64,000 nt of DNA, taken from positions 1,240,001 through 1,304,000 of the forward strand of contig NC_135550.1 in the NCBI RefSeq assembly GCF_964340395.1, in the 5' to 3' direction. The DNA is from Glandiceps talaboti (Eukaryota > Hemichordata > Enteropneusta > Spengelidae). Below are positions 46,134 to 58,030 of this stretch, piece by piece. The notes beneath the pieces were generated by a model. The model made no database searches, was not told where the DNA came from, and saw only the letters and a program-made list of their open reading frames with translations. Within the stretch, counting starts at the first letter, position 1, and every line of letters starts with the position of its first letter. The position numbers and the translations under genes were made by a program.

Positions 46134-46188
<55 letters not shown>

Positions 46189-46242
46189 ACACTTTGCCAT
46201 GCCTACATAGCACTACTGAACCTTATCACTTCAGTTGTGCTA

Positions 46243-46780
46243 AAAAAAACTATTATAATCACTTTTTTTATTTGCAAACATTTATTTTATCTTAAATAAA
46301 ATAATAGCATTTGCTCATATAATAACTCAATGCTCAATAACAACATAAAGAATGTAAATAAAATAGTATTTTGCTATGTAACATACTTTCTGTGGACTTA
46401 AAACACATGTGGTTTGCCATAGATCACAGATCAATTTGTCCATTCATCGTTCATTCTCTACGTACTTTCTAGATAATATCAATGTACCATGAAATAGATG
46501 GATGTAGCTGAGGATCAACCTACAAAAGCAGCAAAAGATGTGGCTAATTTTACATCACAGCTAAACTTGAATGAGTACATTTTTAGTATAGATGCGTGAT
46601 GGACTGTACATTTGTAGTCACATTTGGCATTTAAGTACAGTAGAAAACTAGACATGTTTATACCGGAAGTGATCATTGTTCTTTCACTGGGGATGCGCAC
46701 ATGTGCGCAAAACTCCAAAATAACCGAGGCACATTCTATGTTAAAAGAAATTGTGGCAAAAAATTAATGACATTCAGTAA
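46243..46780. other. Unassigned sequence
   Basis: No gene or repeat recognised. Confidence 0.3.
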
Positions 46781-46783
46781 AAA

Positions 46784-47205
46784 CTACGGAAGTACCAAAA
46801 ATAAGGCTACTGTATAGTTCTTTTCTTCATATTGTAAACATGATCTAAAAGAAATTGGCAATGTGTAAACACTACAATGTGTCTGTGATAGGCAGGAATT
46901 GGCTTGATTTTGATAATTGACTGTGAAGGTCAAGGTCAGCTTGCCATCTGATGATATGGGGATTGATACTCGAATGGAGTCTCTATGTATTACAGTTTTT
47001 GAGTTAAAATGATTTTTAACTGCAAATATGAGGACTAAAAATAATGCTTGTGTATATTTCCTTTCTTCAATATTACTTGCAAACAAGGTTCAAAAGAAAT
47101 TGAGAATATGTAAATACTACAATGTGTGGTGTGATAGACAGGAAGTGGTAATTTTGATAATTGACACTGTAGGTCAAGGTGTTCAAAGATAGCATTCATC
47201 ATATA
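46784..47205 (-). repeat. Antisense copy of the 32.46-kb repeat
   Basis: On the minus strand it contains two units with CAAAGTATG-like starts, GTCAATTATCAAAATC, CTATCACAGACACATTG and ATTGCCAATTTCTTTTAGA, matching 32640-33240. Confidence 0.65.
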
Positions 47206-47207
47206 TT

Positions 47208-47700
47208 TACCCAGAGTGGGTTCCACGTTCAGCTAACAAAAAAGCACTGACTACATCAGTAGGATTGTAGATTCAGATGATTGGTCCCTGAACACCGAGT
47301 ACTTCATTTACCTAGATCAACTTTGAGGCCCATTTTCTGTAGATAGATTTGTATCATCATACAACACAAAGTGCAGTGTTTAATTCAAGATTTTGGTGCC
47401 CTAACTCTTGTGCAATGGATGCCTTTACTCAAAATGCGATGACAGACTGGTTGCTGCCACCTACATATCTCATAGGGAGAACAATCAGACATTTGCAACT
47501 TTGTTCAGGTAAAGGTGCTTTAGTCCTACCTGTGTGGAGATCTGCCTATTTTTGTCCATTAGTTGGCCCTGATGGATTACATTTGGCACAGTTTGTGCAT
47601 GACTGGGTAGCGTTACCATTTGAGGATCCATCGCTTTTTCTGCCAGGTAAGGCAAAAAACTCCATTTTCGAGTCCAGGGTTTCAGGGTTTTAGTTATCTG
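47208..47700 (+). pseudogene. Ngaro/DIRS-like RNase H region remnant
   Basis: In two frames: EWVPRSANKKA, YISRIVDSDDWSLN, GPFSVDRFVSSYNTKCS, then after a shift FNSRFWCPNSCAMDAFTQNAM, WLLPPTYLIGRTIRHLQLC, GALVLPVWRSAYFCPLV and FVHDWVALPF. This is the RNase H region of the polyprotein of tyrosine-recombinase retroelements (usual form: ...ADYISRIVDFDDW...GPHTVDRFAS...PPxYLIPRVLRHM...). It contains a stop and at least one frame shift. The RT upstream is missing; the sequence to the left belongs to another repeat. Confidence 0.75.
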
Positions 47701-48068
47701 GCTCAATTTCAAGGTGCCAGCGCATTCAAACCATACTGGTTTCTGTACATCAAATTTAGGAAAGTGCAAAACATGTAGTGGCCTGTAGTAACAATGATTG
47801 TCTATAGTAGCCCTATAATATAGCCAGGTTAGAGCTAAACCTGTTTTATCAACAGGTGGTTGTTTGTTAGCTACTCAGTTGGCTGAAGTAGCTCATGACT
47901 ATAGGCTATGTTTGGCTTCTAGTTGTTTATATGAAAAAACAGTTCTGCAGCTGTATGATTGTTTTACAAGTAGGGCTCCAAGGTTAGAGCTGGGTGGTAA
48001 TTAAAGTGATTTCCATTCCTTTTTAATACAGCAGCCTGTTTTTTCCACACTGGTATTTCGTCAAAGTT

Positions 48069-48875
48069 TGACAGCTTTGAAGATCCTGGCCTACAGCAAC
48101 TAGTCAAGTATCTGCCGTGTTTGTCTTTGGCATCTCGTGCAGGCTCAACAATCCAGTCTTATACCAGTGTGTTTGGTAAATGGTCAACATTTACTTCCAA
48201 ATACAGTTTCACAGTTCTTCCAACTGATCCTTGTCATGTTGTGTTGTATCTAACAGTGGTTATCCAAAAATCCATGGCATCAGGACATACAAAACAAACA
48301 GTCGAGACAGCTTTTTATAGCATTCAGTGGACACATCAAATGTCACGCTTAGAATCACCCACAGAGTATCTATTTGTAAAGAATTTGATTGAATGCGCTG
48401 GGTAAACAAGTTAATAAAAAACAGGCAGTCACCACAGAAATCATCACTAGGCTTGTGACTAGTATAGTAATGGAAATACCATTCATATTGCCAGGTCAGG
48501 CAAGGTCACTTGTCCAGTAACATTTCTGTCACGATATCTAGAAGGTGCAAGCATTTCTCAGGATTCACATGCATATATCTTTAGACCTTTGTTTGTTTCA
48601 AAAAAGTGTTACTTCATTAATACACTTAAATAAGCATCTTAGTTGCATTAGAGTATGGGACATAATTAAGGAAAAGCTGAGGTGCATAGTCAGCAATGTG
48701 GGGGATTTTAAAACTCATTCCTTTCGGCAAGGTGGAGCTACTACAACGGCTCAGAGAGGCACTTCACCTCACCAGCTCATGCAACATGGGAGATGGCGTT
48801 CATCATCAGCAAGAGATGGTTACATTCAGGATTCTATTTCAGAGTGTTTATCTGTCAATAAAGTGCTGGGTATTT
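48069..48875 (+). pseudogene. Ngaro-like tyrosine recombinase remnant
   Basis: The core-binding domain (48069-48405) reads DSFEDPGLQQLVKYLP, SRAGSTIQSYTSVFGKWSTF and CHVVLYLTVVIQKS. After frame breaks (about 48405-48545) the catalytic end reads THSFRQGGATTTAQRG, LMQHGRWRSSSARDGYIQDS, keeping H-x-x-R, the later His and the Tyr nucleophile. The part holding the first catalytic Arg falls in the broken stretch and is not readable. It follows the RNase H remnant by about 370 bases, the order seen in Ngaro elements. This recombinase is clearly different from the one at 1-923. Confidence 0.75.
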
Positions 48876-48929
48876 AATGTAGTGTGTTGAGGATAGCCGC
48901 CTTCTCTCTTCTGTTTCTGGTCTTTTGGA

Positions 48930-49878
48930 CTGTGAATAAAACATGGCAGCACTGTCTGTAGTTGTATGTGGTAGGTGTATGTCTATTTATAGCCTGGAGT
49001 TGAAACAAAACATATAATTTCTCGTTACATCGTATAGGAAGAAATTAATGTTTTGCTGTAGTGGGAGGGCGTGGGTATGGTATATCACGTAATTTCGATT
49101 GGCAGAAAAGTTGGGGAGTACGTCATTTTATACATTGTCATGTTCACAGCTACAACCAATTTTTTTGGCTCTATTGAATGTTTTATTTTTTGTATTTGTA
49201 TTACTAGCTAGGCTTTACTACTGTCATTTTACATACCATTTTTTAGGCACTTTTTTGTGGTACTTGTAGGTAATCAACCGCTTTTCCTAGTGTTTGTTGC
49301 ATTTGGGATTTTTTACTTAATATACATGTTACATCCAATCTGTAAAATTGCCCAATTCATGAAATGTGCATGTAACTTTGCCCAGTTCATGAAATAGTCG
49401 ACCTTATGCAAATGAGAGTATAGATTATGATCTAAAAGGAGCGAAATTAAATTTTTGGGGAAGAGTTTTGAACTGGGGTGTTGATTATCGAACTCTATTA
49501 AAAACACAAGCTGCACTGAATTATTATAAAACAAGAATTTTGAAGTGATGAATTTGTAAATACATGATAATAAAGTTGTTTGATTCTTATTCTTTTTTGT
49601 GTGTGTCCTATAAAATATGCTCAGTTCATGTACTGGGTATATCTTACCATACCCACTTCATAACCTGGGCAACACGGTTGACTATTTCATGAACTGGGCA
49701 AAGTTACCTACACATTTCATGAATTGGTCAATTTCACAGATTGTGTGTAACATATATACCTGTGTACACTTTCTTGAGTTTGTATTCCTTGTTCTATGGA
49801 ATGTGAATAAAACACAACAGTGTAGTCACACACTAGTTGTATGTGGTAGGTGTATGTCTATTTATAACCTGGAGTTGA
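48930..49878 (+). repeat. Direct repeat flanking a palindrome, 3' of the Ngaro-like recombinase
   Basis: The phrase TGTGAATAAAAC followed by TAGTTGTATGTGGTAGGTGT and ATGTCTATTTATA-CCTGGAGTTGA occurs at 48930-49004 and at 49801-49878. Ngaro elements carry split direct repeats at their 3' end rather than LTRs, so this pair could be part of that system. Between them lies the palindromic element at 49321-49759. Confidence 0.5.
49321..49759. repeat. ~80-bp inverted repeat pair (foldback or MITE)
   Basis: The left arm 49321-49402 starts TATACATGTTACATCCAATC and contains TTCATGAAATG and GCCCAGTTCATGAAATAGTC. The right arm 49676-49759 is its reverse complement with a few mismatches, ending GTGTAACATATATA. 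The centre is about 270 bases. The small frames ending ...VDYFMNWAKL on both strands are a by-product of the symmetry. Confidence 0.8.
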
Positions 49879-49879
49879 T

Positions 49880-50290
49880 GTTGCCAGTGGTTATTGACTT
49901 TCAGTCATTCACATATAGGCAGACAGATAGATGGACAAGACACTCTATCAGATCTATAGCATGTATAATCCTATCAGGAATGAATAGAGTTCAGCTGTGC
50001 TAATAACAGTCTATTCTGAAACATGTTAATCTTGGTGTGATTGACAAGTAGGTGAGACAACCCCATGGTGCCATTCAGACCAAGGCGGGAGTTACTCCAT
50101 TAAAGATTTAAAGATTCCATGACATCAGTAAAACTATAACTTGCACTTTGCTTTGAGAATGCAAGCTCTGTGTCTCTAAAACAAATTGCATTTTTGATGC
50201 AAAATGTATACCTCTGGTACAATCATTTTCATATGAACAATTTCTCAACAAGACACCAAAGGGAACATCCCCACCAAATGCCAAAACGAT
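49880..50290. other. Unassigned sequence
   Basis: No gene or larger repeat recognised. Confidence 0.3.
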
Positions 50291-50320
50291 TGGCCTGGCG
50301 GTTGTTGAGTTTAAGTCGTT

Positions 50321-50337
50321 CACACACACACACACAC

Positions 50338-50388
<51 letters not shown>
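50321..50388. repeat. (CA)n microsatellite
   Basis: About 33 CA units with one CG. It follows GGCGGTTGTTGAGTTTAAG, a phrase of the kind found next to CA runs in repeats of this region. Confidence 0.95.
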
Positions 50389-50390
<2 letters not shown>

Positions 50391-50935
50391 CATACATACA
50401 TTGTGCAAATAAATCTGTAAATATCAAAGACATATAAATCTCAAAGAACAAACTCCTCACCATATATTAGGTAAAGTTCAGCTAAAATCTTTATTAATTT
50501 TATTCCAGGATGATACTTATCTCTTGTGTGCAATTTGCCATGACAACACAAACAAATAGGTTTTATTTTGTTAATGATGATCTCTTGGGCTCCACAAAAC
50601 TGCAGTCTATTCAAATGTCACTTTTCATTTTTATGTCTACTCATTCCACATACATTGTACTGCTTTATTCAAATAGCAGTAGGCAACAATACTTTTCTTA
50701 GATTGCATGTGTTCATGCCACTAATAATGTCTGGAATATTAGTAGGTAAATGAAAACTACAGTTGAGACTTGATGACATAACGCAATTTGACATAAACTA
50801 CTGCCAGATTTAAACTGAATGCCTACTGTAAGGGCAAATTTTTGGTGTTACCGTCACATATTGTTTAATTGCAAAATTCTGAGCTATAGGTATTATACAT
50901 GGGGTACATCATTCACTGGAAAATTAATTAAATGA
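50389..50935. other. Unassigned sequence
   Basis: No gene or larger repeat recognised. Confidence 0.3.
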
Positions 50936-50939
50936 AACA

Positions 50940-51760
50940 ATATGAAATTTGGAGCTTGCTTAGTTATTGCCCAATTACTGAAAAATCATTACTTTATATG
51001 CAAATATATCACATATATCATGCATGCACGGATGGAGCCCGTTGTAAAAGCACCAAAAACTACACCAAACACATGATTTGTTATGTATGTACCAAGTTAA
51101 GTGAAATTTGATTTTTTTGTTATGATATAGCTTAATTACTGAAAATCATTAATTATACAAATTACTCATTAAAACTAGACTATCCAAATGGGCTTTTATA
51201 GGATATGTGTGTATTGTTATGGTTGATAAATATACCAAATTATATGAAGTTTGAAGCTTGCATTCTATAGATATGGCTTACTTACCAAATATCATTAATT
51301 ATGCAACTTATTCATTAAAACTAAATATAATACCAACAGGCTTTACAGGACATGTGTGTTATTATGTTTGATGTATGTACCAAATGTTGACGAATTTGAA
51401 GTTTGTATTGTTTAGATGTGGCTTAATTACTGAAAAATAATTAATTACACACATTACTCATTAAAAACTAAAAACTACGCCAACTAGCTTTTTAGAACAT
51501 GTGTGTTTTGTTATGGTTGATGTACAAAAAATGTATGTACCAAATGTTGCGGAATTTGAAGTGTGCATATTTAAGATATAGAATAATTACTGCATCTCAT
51601 TAATTATGCAAATCATTTAATAAACTATATATGACACAATTTTTGTACCTAATTATGTTGCGTCCATAAGATGTAGACTAATTGCTAAAGACCATCAATT
51701 ATGCAAATGACTAATCAATGTTCATTGGATGTTTACCAAAATCTAATCAGCTCATGTGAT
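50940..51760 (+). repeat. Diverged ~150-bp tandem repeat (5-6 units)
   Basis: The phrase CTTAATTACTGAAAAT-ATTAATTA...CATTAAAACTA recurs near 50965, 51131, 51277, 51421, 51581 and 51678, with GTATGTACCAAAT and AATTTGAAG between. Spacing varies from about 145 to 165 bases, apart from a last unit at about 97. An (AC)n run at 52010-52025 may close the element. Confidence 0.65.
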
Positions 51761-52639
51761 TAGCATATGAATGAAAATGAATGAATGAAATTTAATTCAC
51801 AAGATAACAAAAATAAGCTACCATTTCAAAGAAACATATGAAACAAATATACAAAATGAGTACAAAAGAAATACACAATTGTTATCTGATGTGGACCATG
51901 GAAATAGTTCAGCAGAACTAGTTTTGTCCATGGCCTGTAATGGAAGATGTGTTAGATTCATTAGAATTGATTAAGCAGTTTTTGAGATATTGTGTCCACA
52001 GAAAGACAGACACACACACACACACAGAGAAAAGCATAACATAAGCTCCCCTTATATGGGAGGTAAAAATTGAGTTCATGACTTTGTGCTACAACATAAC
52101 CAAATAGACTGTCTTGTAAGCATCTGCTTTAATCCACAAAATTTGTTGACAACTCTTACTGACCTAATTTGTGATTGAAAATGAGAAATGGCAGTATGTA
52201 TGTAGTGATCTAAATAATAAAGTACAAATACTAGTATATGAAATTTTTTCTTAGACCTTTGTTCGTTTTTTGTCCTTCTCACTATTATATATAGTGACCC
52301 TCATTTAGCGACAAAAATGCTGCAGTTGTGGTCCATCATCTGTTCTCTGTCTCTTTCTGGCCTGCATTGTTTCAAAGAATTCTGCAATGTCTTCCTGTCT
52401 CACAACCTACAAAAGTGAAATATAAACATTTGATGTTGACAGATCTGTATTTACATGTGACAGATAAAGTACAGTTTGGACGTTTATGTGTCATAATGTG
52501 GTTTAGCATAGCATAGCCCAACATCCATCAATTGATGATGATAGACACAAAACTGACCAAGCAAGTGCTATCTCTCCCCTTATATATCATGGGGCAATTG
52601 GATGAAATAGAAGTTTCCAACAATCGTTGCATAAAATAG
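51761..52639. other. Unassigned sequence
   Basis: Apart from the short (AC)n run nothing is recognised. No convincing exon. Confidence 0.3.
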
Positions 52640-53130
52640 TGCCAATAAGTTGTAGTACAGCTGTACAGTTTTGTAAAATGTTTACCCACATGCTGATCCA
52701 TGCTAAGTATAAATTTTTTGTTGTAGGTGTTCATTTGCTGAATGATGTCCAGTTGCCTATCCTGTCCTGTTGTTATCTTTGCAATATATGGAATCAATTG
52801 GCAGTTGCTATTGGAATGATCATGTTGCTAGACATATTTGCATACATTTTTTGAATGTTCATTTACTTGTCTATGAATCCCTGATGTTATTTTTGTTATA
52901 TAATCATATGACTGTTGCTATGGGCATGGTCTTGTTGCTAGGTATATTTGCATATATTTTTGACCTTTTATTTGTTTGTCTATTAATCCCTGTTGTTTTC
53001 TTTGAAATATACAATGTACATGATTATTTGGTTGTTGCCATGACAGTAATCTTGTGGCTAGGCACATTTGCATGCACTTATAGAATGTTTGAACACTTGT
53101 CTAAGAATCCCTGTTGTTATCTTTGAACAA
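52640..53130 (-). repeat. Repeat R1, minus-strand partial copy
   Basis: On the minus strand it carries the R1 3' portion: CTGTACAGCTGTACTAC-like end, then AACAGGACAGGATAGGCAAC, and three units with TAGCAACAAGACCATGCCC-type words. Confidence 0.75.
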
Positions 53131-53430
53131 GCAGTCAGCCCCACAATGGATGTTTACAGAGAATTGCCACCAGTCATGGTAGCGTGCTGTATTAGATAGG
53201 GAGGCCAGAGGCCTTATTGGTGAAATTGAACAAAATGCATATTTTATAGGCCATAATTTTCGTTAGTAAAGCACCAACTGTTTTATTTTTTGCTTAAATT
53301 CAGAGAAAAGTAATTTCTTGACCAGTGTGCATTTACATAATAATAATATCAATCATATTGATATTATTCCATGGAAAAAAATGGCGCGCAAACTATCAAA
53401 ATTATCAAAAATTGACTAGAGCAGTAAATA

Positions 53431-54733
53431 TTGTTTTTTAGCACAACTGAACTGAGGTTCAGTAGTGCTATAGGGATCGCCCGGCGTCTGTCTGTCTGTC
53501 TGTCTGTCTGTGTGTGTGTCTGTCTGTCTGTCTGTGTGTGTGTGTGTGTGTGCATGTGTGTGTGTGTGTAAACAACTTAAACTCAAAAACTGCTGAACCG
53601 ATTGCCATGATATTTGGTGGGTCCATTACCTTGGGTGTCTAGTTGGGAAATTGTTCAAATCAAAATGATCGCATCACAGATGTGTGATTTGGGTCAAAAA
53701 ATGTGATTTTTGGTCAAAAAACTTAAACTCAGAAACTACTGGGCAGATTGGTGCGAAATTTGGTGGGAACATTCTTAAGGGGATGTAAAGTAAGATTTGT
53801 CCATGACGGGATGATTCCATCAGTGATATGCAAATTAGGGCTAAAAATGTGTCTTTTGGGTTAAAAATCTATAATTCCAAAACTACTGAGCAGATTGGGC
53901 TGAAATTTAATGGGAATGTATCTAGGGATGTATGGACAAAGAAATCTTAAGCATACCATGATTCCATGAGTGATATGCAAATAAGGTGTAAAAATGTTCA
54001 TTTTTGGTCAAAAACTTATATCTCAAAAAGTACTTGGTCACCGAGTCTGAAACTTGGCGAGATGTTTCTGCATGTTATTCTTCAAAACATTTTGACAAAA
54101 TTGGCCCTAGCAACCATGACCACGCCCTTAGCAACAACCAAATCGCAGTATATTTTGGTCAAATAACAACATCATATGGTAGGCAAATGAATAAACATTC
54201 AAAAAATGTATGCAAATACCATAGCAACCATGACCACGCCCATAGCAACAGCCAAACGGTCGTGTATTTCACAAAGATAACAGGGATTAATAGACAATTG
54301 AATAAACGTTCAAAAAATGTATGTAAATTTGCCTAGCAACAAGACCACGCCCATAGCAACAGCCAAATAATCATGTATATTGCAAAGATAACAACAGGAA
54401 TAGAAAGACATGAATAAACATTCAAAAAATGTATGCAAGTGTGCCTAGCAACAAGACCACGCCCATAGCAACAGCCAAATGATCACATATATTGTGAAGA
54501 TAACAATGGAGATTAATAGACAATTGAATAAACATTCAAAAAATGTATGTAAATATGCCTAGCAACAAGACCACATCCATAGCAACAGCCAAATGATAGC
54601 ATATATCGTAAAGATAGCAACATGGTTTGATAGGCAACTGGATAGTCATTCACCAAATGAACACTTATTGTTCGCATGTTAGCATTTTTAAAAACTGTAC
54701 AGTTGTGCTACAACGCCATTGGCGGTATTTTTG
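53431..54733 (+). repeat. Repeat R1, most complete copy
   Basis: Begins TTTTTTAGCACAACTGAACT, which with TTCAGTAGTGCT forms a small hairpin. Then a (TCTG)n/(TG)n microsatellite (53486-53569), ACTCAAAAACTGCTGAACCG, three related segments with CAGATTGG...GAAATTTGGTGGGAA, five or so units with GCATAGCAACAAGACCACGCC-type words, and the end ACTGTACAGTTGTGCTACAA followed by GGCGGTATTTTT. The decamer AGCACAACTG near the start is inverted as CAGTTGTGCT near the end. No protein is encoded. Confidence 0.8.
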
Positions 54734-56460
54734 TGATTTTCAAGCGCATGATTCTTTTAAAGTCAACCATCAATATACCAAATATTCAGTAAAAGCTAGA
54801 GAAATATAACTTTTTGTTACATAAATGTTGTTGTTTAAGTTCTCTTGTGCTTGCAGTAAGATACAGAGAATGTTAAAGTTTACTCCGCAGGTTCTTTCCC
54901 GCATAATTTCGCACAGTGAAGCATGGGTAGCGTTTTCTGCCCCCAACGAGCAATGTTCGAGTTTCTTTCGCTACTCTTTTAAACAAAACGTTTTTTAACC
55001 CTTGACTTGATTGGACGGCGCTCGTCAGGAAATCAGTTTAAAACTAATCAGATAGTCTGACATGAAACCTTGGGATACTGACAAAGTTTTGTGAAGCCAT
55101 CAGCGTGTATGGATGAACGGAAGGCTGAACGGAACGGTAAGTTGCCGGAAATCGTGCTGAATTTTTCAGTTATTTTACAAAGATTACGCTGATGAGCAAT
55201 GAAATGATTCTTTATAATAGTAGGAACAATTCTAATGCACATTCAAGCTATTTTTGTCGATTTTCAAAATGGCAGCCCTCTCGTTCATGTTCATGGTTTA
55301 GCGCAGGTGTTGGTCATCTGACCTACGTAACGTTAGACAATGGATAATAATTATTATAATCGTAAGCGTTATGTGTTCTAGATGTTTTCTAGGAGATTTG
55401 GGGATTTTATTAAAGTGGGGCCAACCCTGACTGTTACAGTGTTAGTACAGGGGGGAACCTGAGTATCTCTGTCGTATCTAAGCCATTACTATTACATGTA
55501 ATAGGAAACATGCACTCGGTAAACAGTCAATCGGAATGATCCACACCTTTCTTCTTTACAGCAATTCAAATTATGTGACCGAAACTTATCAAGAGCTTCA
55601 AGCCCAACTGCAGTGGTGACAGACTTGGCAGCCTTACAACATTGCCGTTTAGATATTGGTATTTATTGGTATTTATCGGAATTTCAAACATCTGTTGCAT
55701 GTCTTTTTAGTAGCTTATATCAATGTCTGTATACCAGTTACAAATTTGATAAATATACTTGGTCTGTTTTTGTAATTTAGTAAAGTGCAAAATACTAAAC
55801 AGAATAACCTAAATTTAAATGTCATGTAATTAATATAGCTTCATGCATGTGAATGGGATTGTTAACTATACTAAGGATACCAGGTACTCACCATCTCACA
55901 TTCTGTCTGCACATATTGAAACATCACAATGCAAAAATAGTTTGACTTATGTGCCTGTGTTTTTATTAGCTATTGATTGAATGTTATTACTCTAATTTAG
56001 TCAACAAACTCTTTGTTGTTTATTTATTCTCAAACATTGACTTGGTGTATGTGTTTCATATTCTTTTTCGAAGTAGGTATATAGTTTAAAGTTTTTTCAT
56101 TAATAAGAAAATCAAGTAAATATTATTTTCTTATCAATATGGGCACTGTAATATAACAAACCCCCTCTTTGTGTATACTTTTATCTCCACAGAGGTTTGA
56201 TAACGTAGTTAGTGATAAATTATACATACCAATGTGGATGGTACATACCAAAGTTCTATATGTGTGATTCCTGTAAATTGAAGTTCAGGTTAGAGAAGTG
56301 TATCTGGATTGGCTATGAATACATATAGTTGAGGTGAGCTAGCTGTCTCGGAATGTACAATGTTAATTGTAACACATCTAATCCATTTCATCTATTGTAA
56401 TTTGTCAATATGTAGTCAAGTGGTATGTAGAATATTTGAATTGTTCAAAGCAAATGATGT
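54734..56460. other. Unassigned, CG-richer than its surroundings at 54885-55150
   Basis: The stretch around 54885-55150 has more CpG than its neighbours and contains ATGGATGAACGGAAGGCTGA followed by AACG|GTAAGT (donor at 55137). It could be a first exon of an unknown gene on the plus strand, but I found no matching downstream exon. The remainder shows nothing. Confidence 0.25.
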
Positions 56461-56463
56461 TTA

Positions 56464-58027
56464 GGGATGACATCAAAATCAAACCCATCGTAATTACGCG
56501 TCCTCACGAGTAGTGACGAGTAGCTACGAGTAGTTACTATGTACTACGTGAAACAGGAGATAGTGAGGTGTTCAAGTTCATGAATAACTGACAATAGATA
56601 ATCAGTTCACTTTTCTTTGTTTCCCGCAAAGATGTCGTCTTTGAGCGTAGATATGCATAATTTTTTATCACCAACACACAATAGATAGCGACTCTCACCT
56701 TCCTCGTTTCCAATGATGACATCGTTTTCTATCTAGTACTGTACATGTTTTTATGAGTGCAAGTTCATGGGCGATATTCATAAAAACAACCAATAAGAAA
56801 CGCACGAAATCAAAGTTTCAATATTCAGTAAATCTTTTCACGAACATGATGGCGCGGTATGTATTCGAAATTCATTGTGATGGACGCTTGAACGTAATAT
56901 TGTAACAGTCCTGGGTTGACGCATGAACGTAATATTGTAACAGTCCTGGGTTAACAGTAAATCTTTGAGGAAGATTATCATACAATTGTGTGACTCTCAA
57001 AGCATCAATCGCGGCTAGACTTTCTTTTTGTTTTTTGCACGGTCAACAAACTAACAGTACAACTTACGAGCTCACGCTTGGCGGCCATGGTAGGGCCAAG
57101 AAATGCTATTGAATTTCGGGTTGCGGAAGTGCAGTTTTGACTTTTATATCATCGAATACCGGAATTTGAATAACGGAATAACTAATTTTTTATGTTTCTC
57201 AGTCCAGTAACATTCCTAAATGATGGGGTTGAGTTGAGAAATCACAATGTTCAGCAAAACGTGGCGTGATGTCGGTAGATAAACATAGAGACGCAAGTGA
57301 TGAACGTATTCAGTTATTCGTAACCCGAAATTTCGTTATAAAAATGACATTTTTCCTCAAAATTTTGAAGAAACAAAATGTTTTTAGGTGACTTATAAAT
57401 CAATCAAATCAAACGACATATTAATGAGAGACAAGCTTTAGTTTTTAATTTGTTTTTGTGGACAATGTTCGAATTCGACTGACGAATCCTGCGACTCGAA
57501 TCTAACACGATCAATGCACCGTTCATCAGCCAGACGAAAATGGTCGACATGTTTGTTGACTAGCCGAGAAGTGCATAAGGAACTTGTGAGGCAGTCCGAA
57601 TAAATAGATGTAAAATCCGACGTTTCGAATAAAAATTCTTCTTCAAGTTATTTTTAGGCAAGACATATTAGGTAAACATCTGAATATATCTGAAACACTT
57701 AGTTGACTAGCCGACTGTACGAATGCCATAGAAGGCATCGGAATCAATAACATTGAAAAAAGTAAGAGTGAAACTGATTTGCACAGAAAAGAAAATCTTT
57801 TTGTTTCGTTATTTTTTTCACCATGAAGACTACGCGTAAATGATCATAGTTTGGGCTCATGAATAATGGACAATAGGTGTTTACTTTTTATTGTCTACAA
57901 CCTAAAGTACATGAATATGTGTTGAGACTTATGAATATTCATCGTAGTACATCGTAACTACTAGTAGTTACTCGTCTTTACACGTTACGACGCGTAATTA
58001 CGATGTTTTTTATTTTGATGTCGCCCC
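56464..58027. mobile_element. 1564-bp inverted-repeat DNA element with TTA target duplication
   Basis: Left end GGGATGACATCAAAATCAAA...ATCGTAATTACGCG; right end the reverse complement of GGGGCGACATCAAAATAAAA...ATCGTAATTACGCG. The inverted similarity runs about 85 bases and includes several ACGAGTA motifs. TTA occurs just outside both ends (56461-56463, 58028-58030), as expected for PIF/Harbinger insertions. No transposase is encoded, so this is a non-autonomous member. A 36-37 base direct repeat (TGAACGTAATATTGTAACAG...) lies at 56887-56960. Confidence 0.75.
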
Positions 58028-58030
58028 TTA

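Larger units (their letters stand above)
41736..46242 (-). repeat. Repeat R1, minus-strand copy split by nested insertions
   Basis: R1 sequence on the minus strand occupies 41736-41875, 44632-45175 and 45978-46242. The pieces are colinear with the R1 consensus. The gaps are filled by a piggyBac-like element (41876-44631) and by a second, plus-strand R1 piece (about 45176-45977). A (CA)n microsatellite lies at 46137-46182 at the usual R1 position. Confidence 0.75.

Noticed and set aside
46140-46182. A threonine/histidine repeat peptide
   Set aside because: Pure (CA)n microsatellite; the same applies to 50321-50388 and 53486-53569.
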